Below are positions 1-8,354 of a stretch of 64,000 bases of DNA, piece after piece. The first letter of the stretch is position 1, and each line of letters opens with the position of its first letter. The position numbers were made by a program, and so were the translations under genes. A model generated the notes under the pieces. That model did not search any database. It was not told the origin of the DNA and was given only the letters and a program-made list of their open reading frames with translations. Origin of the DNA: Oscillospiraceae bacterium (lineage in GTDB: Bacteria > Bacillota > Clostridia > UBA1212 > SIG427). The stretch covers positions 1 to 64,000 of the forward strand of contig SVJE01000008.1 of NCBI GenBank assembly GCA_015069135.1, written 5' to 3'.

Positions 1-163
1 CAGAATAAACCGCCTGTGTAGCATCACTTGTAATCTCTTGTCCGTCAACTGTAATTTTGTTATCGGACAAGTTGATTTGAGTTCCTTCATTTTTTTGTTC
101 GTTAGAACGACAACCCGAAAGCAAAAGAGTTAGCACCACAAAACACGCTAATATTTTTTTCAT
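1..163 (-). CDS. Secreted lipoprotein, N-terminal part only
   Basis: The ATG at 161-163 (minus) follows a GAGGTG ribosome-binding site. The first 54 codons are visible and the gene runs off the left edge. The start encodes MKK, a hydrophobic stretch and the lipobox LLSGC, so the product should be a lipid-anchored exported protein. After the lipobox comes a polar segment (RSNEQKNEGT, then ITVDGQEITS). Some clostridial lipoproteins with a carbohydrate-binding domain begin like this, but the visible part is too short to assign a function. Confidence 0.8.
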   Translation of the reverse strand, partial: MKKILACFVVLTLLLSGCRSNEQKNEGTQINLSDNKITVDGQEITSDATQAVYS

Positions 164-236
164 ATTGCACCTCGATAAACTATAATATGATGTTTTTATT
201 GTAACATATTTACATATAAAAAAGTGAACTGATTGT

Positions 237-271
237 AAAAAATCGCCCTGCCGAGTGTTCGGCAGGGCGAT
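237..271 (-). terminator. Rho-independent terminator of ppdK
   Basis: Read on the minus strand, an almost perfect GC-rich hairpin (ATCGCCCTGCCGA / TCGGCAGGGCGAT, loop ACAC) is followed by a run of T. It lies about 20 bp past the ppdK stop, so it should end the upstream minus-strand transcript. Confidence 0.9.
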
Positions 272-292
272 AAGTTTGCTTTATAAATCTAA

Positions 293-2917
293 TTACTTAG
301 ACTTAATTGCAGCCTGTGCAGCAGCAAGTCTTGCAATCGGCACTCTGAATGGAGAACATGAAACGTAATCCAAACCAAGAGTATTACAGAACTCAACAGA
401 AGTTGGGTCACCACCGTGCTCACCACAGATACCAACGTGCAAGTGAGAGTTAACAGGCTTACCAAGAGTAATAGCCATGTTCATTAACTTACCAACACCA
501 GACTGGTCAAGTCTTGCAAATGGGTCGTTCTCGAAGATCTTTGTATCATAGTAAGCATCCAAGAACTTACCGGCGTCGTCACGAGAGAAACCAAATGTCA
601 TCTGTGTAAGGTCATTAGTACCGAAGCAGAAGAAGTCAGCTTCCTTAGCAATCTCATCAGCTGTAAGAGCAGCTCTTGGGATTTCGATCATTGTACCAAC
701 CTCGTATGTCAAATCGCTACCTGCAGCAGCAATTTCAGCATCAGCAGTTTCAACAACGATAGCCTTAACGAATTTGAATTCCTTAATATCACCAATCAAT
801 GGAATCATGATTTCAGGTTTAACAGTCCAATCAGCGTGAGCCTTCTTTACATTGATAGCAGCGCGGATAATAGCTCTTGTCTGCATCTTTGCAATTTCAG
901 GATATGTTACAGCCAAACGGCATCCACGATGACCCATCATTGGGTTAAATTCGTGGAGAGAATCAATAATAGCCTTGATTTCTTCAACAGACTTGCCCTG
1001 AGCATCAGCAAGCTTCTTAATATCAGCTTCTTCAGTAGGAACAAATTCGTGAAGTGGTGGATCCAAGAAACGAATAGTAACAGGATTTCCTTCAAGCGCC
1101 TCATAGAGAGCTTCAAAGTCGCCCTGCTGTACAGGAAGAATCTTTTCAAGAGCAGCTTCTCTAGCTTCAACTGTATCTGCACAAATCATTTCACGGAAAG
1201 CATCAATTCTGTCACCTTCGAAGAACATATGCTCTGTACGGCAAAGACCGATACCTTCAGCGCCAAGCTCACGAGCCTTCTTAGCATCAGCAGGAGTATC
1301 AGCATTTGTACGAACTTTCATTGTTCTATACTTGTCAGCCCAAGCCATGATTCTACCGAACTCACCTGCGATAGTAGCATCAACAGTAGGAATAATTCCG
1401 TCGTAGATGTTACCTGTAGAACCATCCAATGAAATGAAGTCGCCTTCAACGTATGTCTTACCTGCCAATGTGAACTTCTTGTTAGCTTCGTCCATGTTAA
1501 TGTCGCCGCAACCGGAAACACAACATCTACCCATACCGCGGGCAACAACAGCTGCGTGAGATGTCATACCACCTCTAACTGTTAAGATACCCTGAGCAGC
1601 CTTCATACCTTCAATATCTTCAGGTGATGTTTCAAGACGAACCAGTATAACCTTCTCGCCCTTTTCTGCCCATGCTTTAGCATCTTCAGCTGTAAATACA
1701 ACCTTACCGCAAGCAGCTCCCGGAGAAGCACCCAAAGCCTTAGCAGCTGGTGTAGCAGCCTTAAGAGCCTTAGCGTCGAACTGTGGATGTAACAATGTAT
1801 CCAAGTTTCTAGGATCAATCATAGAAACAGCTTTTTCTTCAGAAATCATGCCTTCGTCAACCAAGTCGCAAGCGATCTTCAAAGCAGCCTGAGCTGTTCT
1901 CTTACCATTACGAGTCTGGAGCATGTAAAGTTTCTTATCTTCAATAGTGAACTCCATGTCCTGCATATCTCTGTAGTGATCTTCCAAAGTATTGCAGATG
2001 TTAACAAACTGAGCATAAACCTCAGGCATTACTTCCTGGAGTCTGTCAATCTTTTCAGGTGTACGAACACCGGCAACAACGTCTTCACCCTGAGCATTCA
2101 TCAAGAATTCACCCATAAGCTTCTTCTCACCTGTAGCAGGATCACGAGTAAATGCAACACCTGTACCGGAAGTTTCACCCATGTTACCGAAAGCCATCAT
2201 CTGTACGTTAACAGCAGTACCCCATGAATAAGGAATATCGTTGTCACGACGGTAAACATTAGCTCTTGGGTTGTCCCATGAACGGAATACTGCCTTAACA
2301 GCACCAAGCAACTGTTCCTTAGGATCAGTTGGGAAGTCAGCGCCAATCTTAGCTTTGTATTCAGCCTTGAACTGGTTAGCCAATTCCTTAAGATCATCAG
2401 CTGTCAAATCAACGTCCTGAGTAACGCCCTTAGCTTCTTTCATTTCGTCGATAAGCTCTTCGAAGTATTTCTTACCTACTTCCATAACTACGTCAGAATA
2501 CATCTGAATGAATCTTCTGTAGCAGTCCCAAGCCCAACGTGGGTTGCCGGACTTTGCAGCCAATACTTCAACAACTTCTTCATTAAGACCAAGGTTAAGA
2601 ATTGTATCCATCATACCAGGCATTGAAGCTCTTGCACCGGATCTAACAGAAACCAATAATGGGTTTTCCTTGTCACCGAACTTCTTACCGGTTGTTTCTT
2701 CCATTTTAACGATACCATCCATGATCTGAGCCATGATGTCGTCGTTAATTTTACGGCCGTCTTCGTAATACTGTGTACAAGCTTCTGTTGTGATAGTGAA
2801 GCCCTGTGGCACAGGCAAGCCAAGCTTTGTCATTTCTGCCAGGTTTGCACCCTTACCACCAAGAAGGTTTCTCATATCAGCGTTACCTTCTTTAAACTGA
2901 TAAACAAATTTTGTCAT
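293..2917 (-). CDS. ppdK: Pyruvate, phosphate dikinase
   Basis: The 874-residue product is the normal length for bacterial PPDK, which interconverts pyruvate + ATP + Pi and PEP + AMP + PPi. In anaerobes it often works in the glycolytic direction with PPi. The N-terminal nucleotide-binding domain starts with GGKGANLAEM (about residue 20). The central phosphohistidine domain has GGMTSHAAVVARG with catalytic His at residue 454. The C-terminal PEP/pyruvate TIM barrel has GHRGCR, GTNDLTQMTFG and HVGICGEHGGDP. The ATG at 2917 follows GGAGGA. It is the last gene of the minus-strand run and ends at a strong terminator. Its separation from glyQS by about 70 bp leaves room for its own promoter. Confidence 0.98.
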   Translation of the reverse strand: MTKFVYQFKEGNADMRNLLGGKGANLAEMTKLGLPVPQGFTITTEACTQYYEDGRKINDDIMAQIMDGIVKMEETTGKKFGDKENPLLVSVRSGARASMPGMMDTILNLGLNEEVVEVLAAKSGNPRWAWDCYRRFIQMYSDVVMEVGKKYFEELIDEMKEAKGVTQDVDLTADDLKELANQFKAEYKAKIGADFPTDPKEQLLGAVKAVFRSWDNPRANVYRRDNDIPYSWGTAVNVQMMAFGNMGETSGTGVAFTRDPATGEKKLMGEFLMNAQGEDVVAGVRTPEKIDRLQEVMPEVYAQFVNICNTLEDHYRDMQDMEFTIEDKKLYMLQTRNGKRTAQAALKIACDLVDEGMISEEKAVSMIDPRNLDTLLHPQFDAKALKAATPAAKALGASPGAACGKVVFTAEDAKAWAEKGEKVILVRLETSPEDIEGMKAAQGILTVRGGMTSHAAVVARGMGRCCVSGCGDINMDEANKKFTLAGKTYVEGDFISLDGSTGNIYDGIIPTVDATIAGEFGRIMAWADKYRTMKVRTNADTPADAKKARELGAEGIGLCRTEHMFFEGDRIDAFREMICADTVEAREAALEKILPVQQGDFEALYEALEGNPVTIRFLDPPLHEFVPTEEADIKKLADAQGKSVEEIKAIIDSLHEFNPMMGHRGCRLAVTYPEIAKMQTRAIIRAAINVKKAHADWTVKPEIMIPLIGDIKEFKFVKAIVVETADAEIAAAGSDLTYEVGTMIEIPRAALTADEIAKEADFFCFGTNDLTQMTFGFSRDDAGKFLDAYYDTKIFENDPFARLDQSGVGKLMNMAITLGKPVNSHLHVGICGEHGGDPTSVEFCNTLGLDYVSCSPFRVPIARLAAAQAAIKSK

Positions 2918-2987
2918 GTGGATTTCCTCCTATAAAATAATTTTTCTGTATATTACCTATGGTAAAAACCATAAACTAAAAGCAATA

Positions 2988-4376
2988 TTAATACTGCATT
3001 TTTTCAGCAAGCCATGCCTTAAGTTCTGCGATTGGCAATCTTATCTGCTCCATTGTGTCTCTGTCTCTTATTGTAACAGCTTTGTCCCCCAAAGAGTCAA
3101 AGTCAAATGTAATACAATATGGAGTACCGATTTCGTCCTGACGACGGTATCTCTTACCGATACTTCCTGTTTCGTCAAATTCACACATGAAGTCCTTAGA
3201 AAGATCATGGTAAATCTTAACTGCTTCATCAGAAAGCTTCTTTGACAAAGGTAAAATAGCTGCCTTAATAGGAGCCAATGCAGGATGGAAGTGAAGAACA
3301 GTTCTTACATCACCTTCTGCAATTTCTTCTTCATCATAAGCTTCACACAGGAAAGCAAGAGTTACACGATCAGCACCAAGAGAAGGCTCTACACAGTAAG
3401 GTACATACTTCTCATTAGTCTCAGGATCGAAGTAAGACATATCATCCTTAGCATGTTCAATATGCTGCTTAAGGTCGTAGTCAGTTCTGTCAGCCACACC
3501 CCAGAGCTCACCCCAACCAAATGGGAACAGGAACTCAAAGTCAGTAGTTGCTTTACTGTAAAATGCCAACTCTTCCTTAGCATGGTCTCTTAATCTCAAG
3601 TGTTCATCCTTAATGTTAAGACCAAGTAACCACTGGTGACAATAATTTCTCCAGTATTCAAACCACTCAAGGTCTGTACCCGGCTTACAGAAAAACTCAA
3701 GTTCCATCTGCTCAAACTCTCGTGTTCTGAAAGTAAAGTTACCAGGTGTAATTTCATTTCTGAAAGACTTACCTATCTGGCATACACCAAAAGGAATCTT
3801 TCTTCTTGTGGTTCTCTGCACATTCTTAAAGTTAACGAATATACCCTGAGCTGTTTCAGGACGGAGATAAAGCTCTGCCTGAGAATCCTCAGTAACACCC
3901 TGGAAAGTCTTAAACATCATGTTAAACTTTCTGATGTCAGTTAAATCTTTAGAACCACACTGAGGACAGGTAACACCCTTTTCCTTAATATATTCGGAAA
4001 GTTGCTCGTTGCTCCAGCCTTCAATAGCCAGCTCAATGCCGTTTTCCTTATTCCAATCTTCAATAATATTGTCAGCCCTGTGTCTTGCCTTACACTGACG
4101 GCAATCCAACAAAGGATCATTAAATCCTCCTACATGACCGGAAGCGACCCAAACCTGTGGGTTCATAAGAATTGCACAGTCAACACCAACGTTATATGGA
4201 TTTTCCTGTACAAACTTCTTCCACCATGCCTGCTTTACGTTATTCTTAAGCTGAACACCTAAAGGACCATAGTCCCAGCTGTTAGCAAGTCCACCGTAAA
4301 TGTCAGAACCGGGATAAACAAAACCTCTGTTTTTGGCAAGGGCAACTATTTTTTCCATAGTCTTTTCAACTGCCAT
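2988..4376 (-). CDS. glyQS: Glycine--tRNA ligase (single-chain, archaeal/eukaryal-like type)
   Basis: This 462-residue class II synthetase charges tRNA-Gly. It is the homodimeric form, not the two-subunit GlyQ/GlyS form. Visible hallmarks are the N-terminal [12 protein letters not shown], the zinc-type cysteine pairs CRQC (near residue 88) and CPQC (near 140), class II motif 2 around [10 protein letters not shown] and [10 protein letters not shown], and a motif 3-like region at [14 protein letters not shown]. The C-terminal anticodon-binding domain starts near [11 protein letters not shown]. The start has AGGAGG upstream. It follows rpoZ by 30 bp, so the two are probably co-transcribed. Confidence 0.98.
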   Translation of the reverse strand: MAVEKTMEKIVALAKNRGFVYPGSDIYGGLANSWDYGPLGVQLKNNVKQAWWKKFVQENPYNVGVDCAILMNPQVWVASGHVGGFNDPLLDCRQCKARHRADNIIEDWNKENGIELAIEGWSNEQLSEYIKEKGVTCPQCGSKDLTDIRKFNMMFKTFQGVTEDSQAELYLRPETAQGIFVNFKNVQRTTRRKIPFGVCQIGKSFRNEITPGNFTFRTREFEQMELEFFCKPGTDLEWFEYWRNYCHQWLLGLNIKDEHLRLRDHAKEELAFYSKATTDFEFLFPFGWGELWGVADRTDYDLKQHIEHAKDDMSYFDPETNEKYVPYCVEPSLGADRVTLAFLCEAYDEEEIAEGDVRTVLHFHPALAPIKAAILPLSKKLSDEAVKIYHDLSKDFMCEFDETGSIGKRYRRQDEIGTPYCITFDFDSLGDKAVTIRDRDTMEQIRLPIAELKAWLAEKMQY

Positions 4377-4406
4377 AAATCATATCCTCCTAAAATAACG
4401 GTATAA

Positions 4407-4619
4407 TTACTTGATTCCTGTAGAAAGGCTCTCGTAAGTAACCTTATCCTGCGCAATTTCGTGAACTGCAACAGTTACATTCTTGTTTGTGTCCACCTTG
4501 ATTCTTCTTACAGAACCGGCAGTAAGCTGTCTTGCTCTCTTAGCTGTCAGAATAACCAATGTGTATCTGCTGTCAACTTTAGCCAACAAATCCGCAATAG
4601 GCGGCTCAATCATAGTCAT
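4407..4619 (-). CDS. rpoZ: RNA polymerase omega subunit
   Basis: A 70-residue RpoZ, the small subunit that helps assemble and stabilise RNA polymerase. The family core is MIEPPIADLL, VDSRYTLVILTAKRARQL, then a short variable tail. The open frame extends to a GTG at 4634, but that GTG lies inside the GTGAGGGA Shine-Dalgarno sequence. The ATG at 4617-4619, seven bases downstream of it, is therefore the likely start; the ATG at 4611-4613 is a second possibility. The yicC-remA-gmk-rpoZ gene order is classical in Bacillota. Confidence 0.93.
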   Translation of the reverse strand: MTMIEPPIADLLAKVDSRYTLVILTAKRARQLTAGSVRRIKVDTNKNVTVAVHEIAQDKVTYESLSTGIK

Positions 4620-4677
4620 TGATAAATCCCTCACTTTCTGTAAAATAGCTTTTAAAACAAGCTTACTTACATAATAT

Positions 4678-4709
4678 AATAAAAGCCTTACTCCCGTAAA
4701 GCTTTTATT
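4678..4709 (-). terminator. Stem-loop between gmk and rpoZ, possible attenuator
   Basis: AATAAAAGC pairs with GCTTTTATT, with an inner TTAC/GTAA pair around a TCCC loop. On the minus strand the downstream arm is followed by an A/T-rich tract rather than a clean T run. It could be a weak terminator or an mRNA-processing site that sets rpoZ-glyQS level relative to gmk. Function is inferred from position and structure only. Confidence 0.45.
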
Positions 4710-4728
4710 AACAATTTATTAATTTAAT

Positions 4729-5301
4729 TCATCTTTTCTTCTTATTTTCTTCCAGTATGGCAAGCAATTCATTTGCTGCCTCTTCCAGATTGTCGTTTAC
4801 AACTTTGTACTGGAATAAATCCTGTGCTTCCAATTCTTTTGCTGAAGCTGCCAGTCTACGAAGGATTTCCTCTTCAGTTTCAGTCTGTCTGCCTCTTAAT
4901 CTTCTTTCCAGTTCTTCCTGAGAAGGTGGTAAAATAAACACTGTTACAGAATCTTCCGGAAATGCTTCTTTAACAGCCATAGCCCCCGGTACTGTAATAT
5001 CCATAACAATATCAATACCCTGCTCCAGAGCTTTGGCCACAGGAGTCTTTGGGGTTCCATACTTATTCTTGCAGAATTCATCCCATTCAAGAATCTCACC
5101 GGACTCTATCATTTCATTAAACTCTTCTTCAGTCTTAAAGAAATAACTTACATCAGGAACCTCTCCCGCTCTTGGTTTTCTAGTGGTTGCCGAAGTAGAA
5201 TACTTCATATTAGGATTAATAGTCATCGCCTTTTCCAACAACGTACCTTTACCGGTACCTGAAGGTCCGGAAATAACAAGAATCATACCTTTTTCTGACA
5301 T
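4729..5301 (-). CDS. gmk: Guanylate kinase
   Basis: 190 residues, typical of the family; it phosphorylates GMP to GDP in the cytoplasm. The P-loop GPSGTGKGTL is at residues 12-21, followed by the GMP-binding stretch with TTRKPRAGE and YFF, and DITVPGAMAVK in the core. The lid is ERRLRGRQTETEEEI. A Shine-Dalgarno GGAG precedes the ATG. Only 4 bp separate it from remA, so they form one transcription unit. Confidence 0.97.
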   Translation of the reverse strand: MSEKGMILVISGPSGTGKGTLLEKAMTINPNMKYSTSATTRKPRAGEVPDVSYFFKTEEEFNEMIESGEILEWDEFCKNKYGTPKTPVAKALEQGIDIVMDITVPGAMAVKEAFPEDSVTVFILPPSQEELERRLRGRQTETEEEILRRLAASAKELEAQDLFQYKVVNDNLEEAANELLAILEENKKKR

Positions 5302-5305
5302 TTTA

Positions 5306-5542
5306 CTACTCCTTATCTATCTTCTCTGCAATACTTTCTGTGGACAATGCTGATAAAATCACATGATCACTGTCAGTTATAATAACACACTGGGTCTTAC
5401 GACCATATGTAGCATCTATGCACATACCTCTATCTTTTGCTTCCTGAACGATTCTTTTTACAGGAGCTGATTCAGGACTTACCACAGAAATAATTCTGCT
5501 GTCCATAACCATGTTTCCGTAACCAATGTTTATAAGACGCAT
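5306..5542 (-). CDS. remA: RemA-like extracellular matrix regulator (DUF370)
   Basis: This 78-residue protein starts [12 protein letters not shown] and contains [17 protein letters not shown] and HVILSAL, which are characteristic of RemA/DUF370. In Bacillus subtilis RemA is a DNA-binding activator of biofilm-matrix and osmoprotection genes; here the role is inferred by family. It lies between yicC and gmk, the conserved Bacillota neighbourhood. The start follows AAGGAGG. Confidence 0.93.
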   Translation of the reverse strand: MRLINIGYGNMVMDSRIISVVSPESAPVKRIVQEAKDRGMCIDATYGRKTQCVIITDSDHVILSALSTESIAEKIDKE

Positions 5543-5553
5543 AAGCTTCCTCC

Positions 5554-6432
5554 TTATTCCAGATTCTGAATCTGTTCTCTTATTTTCTCAATTTCGGACT
5601 TAATATTCAGAACACTACCGGTTAATGTAATATCATTAGCCTTAGATCCTGTTGTGTTTGCTTCTCGGTTCATTTCCTGTACTAAGAAGTCCAGCTTACG
5701 ACCAACCTCTTCTCCGTTATTGAGAATGTCTCTGAACTGAGAAATATGGCTGTACATTCTGGTGATTTCTTCATCAACACTGCACTTATCAGCAAAGAAA
5801 GCAACTTCCTGCGCAAGTCTCTGAGGGTCAACTGCATCATTCTGTAATAAAACAGCAAGACGAGCCTCCAACTTCTCCTTATATTCTAATGGTACCTGGG
5901 GTGCTCTTTCTTTAACCACTGACATTTCAGTTTCAATATTGTCTAACATACCCATAAGGTTATCCTTAAGAGTAGCGCCCTCTGTTTCTCTCATGGAAAT
6001 CAAGTTATCAAGAGCTTCTGTTAAAGCTACATTTATTTCACTCCACACAACATCTTCATCCATCTCACCACCTGTAACGGTAATAACATCAGGAAGTCTT
6101 AAAAATGTAGTAGCAGTAACGTCATTCTTAACTTGGTACTCTTCCACAATTTCACCGAAAGATTTAAGGTATGCATCTGCAAGGCCCTTATCCACATGAA
6201 CTTCAGAAGATGGTTTCTGTAACTCTACATAAGTAACGAAAACATCTACCTTACCTCTCTTAAGTCTGGCCTGAACACCTTTTCTGATTCTGTCTTCAAA
6301 ACACATTAACATCCTTGGAAGTTTTACAGACAAATCCAGAAATCTGTGGTTAACTGTCTTTATTTCAACATTTATCTGTTTCTCCGGACTGGCAAATGCA
6401 CCTCTTCCGAAACCTGTCATACTTCTTATCAT
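5554..6432 (-). CDS. yicC: YicC/YloC family endoribonuclease
   Basis: 292 residues beginning [11 protein letters not shown], the family signature, with an N-terminal YicC domain ([11 protein letters not shown]) and the C-terminal DUF1732 block ([37 protein letters not shown]). Members are RNases linked to RNA turnover and DNA-damage or stationary-phase phenotypes. AAGGAG precedes the ATG. The start overlaps the end of the thioesterase gene by 4 bp, which suggests coupled translation. Confidence 0.95.
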   Translation of the reverse strand: MIRSMTGFGRGAFASPEKQINVEIKTVNHRFLDLSVKLPRMLMCFEDRIRKGVQARLKRGKVDVFVTYVELQKPSSEVHVDKGLADAYLKSFGEIVEEYQVKNDVTATTFLRLPDVITVTGGEMDEDVVWSEINVALTEALDNLISMRETEGATLKDNLMGMLDNIETEMSVVKERAPQVPLEYKEKLEARLAVLLQNDAVDPQRLAQEVAFFADKCSVDEEITRMYSHISQFRDILNNGEEVGRKLDFLVQEMNREANTTGSKANDITLTGSVLNIKSEIEKIREQIQNLE

Positions 6433-7199
6433 TTATTTACTCCTTCCCGAAAAATCCCCTTTGCTCGGAAATATACTTTATTATCTTCACTATATCCCTT
6501 AACAAAAAAGCTCCCGTCTTCATTATATTTATAGTCCAATAAAACCTTATTACCGAACCTTATTTCCTGCTCATATTTAATGTCAATTTCTGCTGTTTCC
6601 ATACCTTGTAAAAGCTTATCAGCAAACAAATCCATAATCCACTCTGCATACCTTGCGTTATTAACATGACCGTTATAATCAAGATCACTGTAGGTAGGGT
6701 TTCTTTCCACCTTATTGTCAGCTTCGAAATTAAAATCAGCTCTTTCAATTTCAAAGGGCACCGGAATATGACTTGTATCAGGGGTTTCAAAAGGACAGTC
6801 GGCCGGTTTCTTAACAGTTCTTGCAGTCATATCCATAAGCACCCACTGAGAAACTGCCTCTGCAATTTGATTTCCATCTTCTGTCTTCGCAGTAAAATAC
6901 CTTGGAAACACCAATCTTGGCTTTGGCCCCGGCCAGGTACTGAGCTCTACCTTATCACCACTTCCCGGGTAAAAATGGAACTTAACTTTCATCCTGGTAA
7001 GAACAAAACACACATTATACTTATCCTTAAGAACTGACCAGCCACAACCATAATCGTTACAGTTGAAGCCTGCCACTTCCTGAATATTACTTAAGAAAGA
7101 AGAAATTTTCCATTTGTTATTGTAGTCCACATCATGAGCCACAAGTTTCATTTTACCGGTGTACATACCCTCCAGCTTTGAAATATTTTTCTCTAGCAC
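6429..7199 (-). CDS. Acyl-ACP thioesterase (FatA/FatB family)
   Basis: Two hotdog domains in tandem, about 256 residues, match bacterial acyl-ACP thioesterases, which release fatty acids from ACP. Supporting stretches are VDYNNKWKISSFLSNIQE at the N-terminus, SQWVLMDMTAR in the middle, and SDLDYNGHVNNARYAEWI, in which D, N and H are at the expected catalytic positions of the second hotdog. The frame extends to an ATG at 7226 with no ribosome-binding site, whereas AAGGAG sits 9 bases before a GTG at 7197-7199. I therefore prefer the GTG (reads VLEKNISKLEG). It is the first gene of the yicC-remA-gmk run. Confidence 0.88.
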   Translation of the reverse strand: MLEKNISKLEGMYTGKMKLVAHDVDYNNKWKISSFLSNIQEVAGFNCNDYGCGWSVLKDKYNVCFVLTRMKVKFHFYPGSGDKVELSTWPGPKPRLVFPRYFTAKTEDGNQIAEAVSQWVLMDMTARTVKKPADCPFETPDTSHIPVPFEIERADFNFEADNKVERNPTYSDLDYNGHVNNARYAEWIMDLFADKLLQGMETAEIDIKYEQEIRFGNKVLLDYKYNEDGSFFVKGYSEDNKVYFRAKGIFREGVNK

Positions 7200-7277
7200 C
7201 CCATAAAACTCCTTTCTCAAAGTCATATTATTGTACTACAAAAGCATTTTACGGGCAAGACGAATTTCCTGATTTGT

Positions 7278-7285
7278 GGTATAAT
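7278..7285 (+). promoter_or_regulatory. Extended -10 promoter of the metal-binding lipoprotein gene
   Basis: TATAAT at 7280-7285 is preceded by TG at 7277-7278 plus one base, the extended -10 pattern. No good -35 is seen at the expected distance. A GGAGG ribosome-binding site and the ATG at 7314 follow. Confidence 0.55.
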
Positions 7286-7313
7286 AAATTTTGTCTTTGG
7301 AGGTATACACATT

Positions 7314-8186
7314 ATGAAAAAAGTTCTTACACTTTTATTGACTATATTGATTTTATGCTCACTTTTCACAGGCTGTGATAATACAACTACAGCTAGTGAT
7401 AAGCTGACCGTGATTTCTACTGTATTTCCGGGATACGATTTTGCTCGTCAGATTGGTGGAGAAAAGGTTGATGTTTCAATACTTCTTCCCGCCGGTAGCG
7501 AAAGCCACCACTTTGAGCCCACCCCAAAGGACATTGTAAAAATTCAGAATTGTGATTTGTTCATATACACCGGTGGTGAAAACGATGCCTGGGTGGAAGA
7601 AATTTTAAGTTCTTTGGATACTTCTCCCACCATGGTAAAAATGTTGGATGTTGTTAAATATCCCACTGACGATGAACACGTGTGGACCTCTCCTCTTTAC
7701 GCCGGTAAAATATCAGAGTCTGTAAAAGACGCGCTCTGTAAAATTGATCCGGAAAACGAAATATTTTACAGTGAAAATCACCTGGCATACTCTACTGACC
7801 TTGGAAAGCTCAACGAAGATTTCAGGAAATTCTTTGATGCCAGAAATCCTGTATTGGTTTTTGGCGACAGATTTCCTCTTAAGCATTTTGCAGAGCTTTA
7901 TGGGGTTACATATTATTCTGCCTTTGATGGTTGCAGTAGCGAAACAGAGCCAAGTGCAGCTGAACTTGCAGATATTATCAAAGTAGTTAAAACACAGAAC
8001 ATAGACACTATTTTCTGTATTGAGTTTTCTAATCGTAAAGTGGCTGAAAGCATTTCAGAAGCTACTGGTGCAAAAATCAGACAGTTCCACACCTGTCATA
8101 ATGTAACCCAGGAAGAACTTAACAATGGAGCTACCTATATTTCGCTTATGGAAGAAAATTTAAAGGTGCTGGAAGAGGTATTTTAA
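7314..8186 (+). CDS. Metal (zinc/manganese) ABC transporter substrate-binding lipoprotein
   Basis: 290 residues with signal peptide and lipobox LFTGC (Cys21), so it is predicted to be anchored outside the membrane. The cluster A-I/ZnuA fold is supported by STVFPGYDFARQIGG, LLPAGSESHHFEPTPKD (candidate ligands His65/His66), GENDAWVEE and DEHVWTSP (another candidate His). The His-rich mobile loop typical of many ZnuA proteins is absent. No ATPase or permease gene adjoins it; the neighbours are a divergent thioesterase and the SRP RNA. It is therefore an orphan binding protein, and metal specificity cannot be read from sequence. Confidence 0.9.
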   Translation: MKKVLTLLLTILILCSLFTGCDNTTTASDKLTVISTVFPGYDFARQIGGEKVDVSILLPAGSESHHFEPTPKDIVKIQNCDLFIYTGGENDAWVEEILSSLDTSPTMVKMLDVVKYPTDDEHVWTSPLYAGKISESVKDALCKIDPENEIFYSENHLAYSTDLGKLNEDFRKFFDARNPVLVFGDRFPLKHFAELYGVTYYSAFDGCSSETEPSAAELADIIKVVKTQNIDTIFCIEFSNRKVAESISEATGAKIRQFHTCHNVTQEELNNGATYISLMEENLKVLEEVF

Positions 8187-8225
8187 TCTTGCGAATACCT
8201 CTCCCTTAGTGTATAATTAGCTGTA

Positions 8226-8324
8226 GCCGGGTCTTACGCGACATAATTTCGTGAACCCCGTCAGGTCCGGAAGGAAGCAGCGGTAAGCGAACCCTTGTGT
8301 GTGCCGTAAGTTCCCCGGCTTTTT
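8226..8324 (+). ncRNA. ffs: Signal recognition particle RNA, small bacterial type (4.5S-like)
   Basis: The tetraloop/symmetric-loop signature GTCAGGTCCGGAAGGAAGCA (from 8260) is present and is followed by GCGGTAAG. GCCGGG at 8226-8231 pairs with CCCCGGC at 8313-8319 to close one long helix, and a T run follows at 8320-8324. Length is about 95 nt, so it is the short form without an Alu domain. The ffs-dnaX arrangement is common in Bacillota. Confidence 0.95.
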
Positions 8325-8354
8325 ATTTTCCAAAAACTTGAAAGGTGATCGGAC

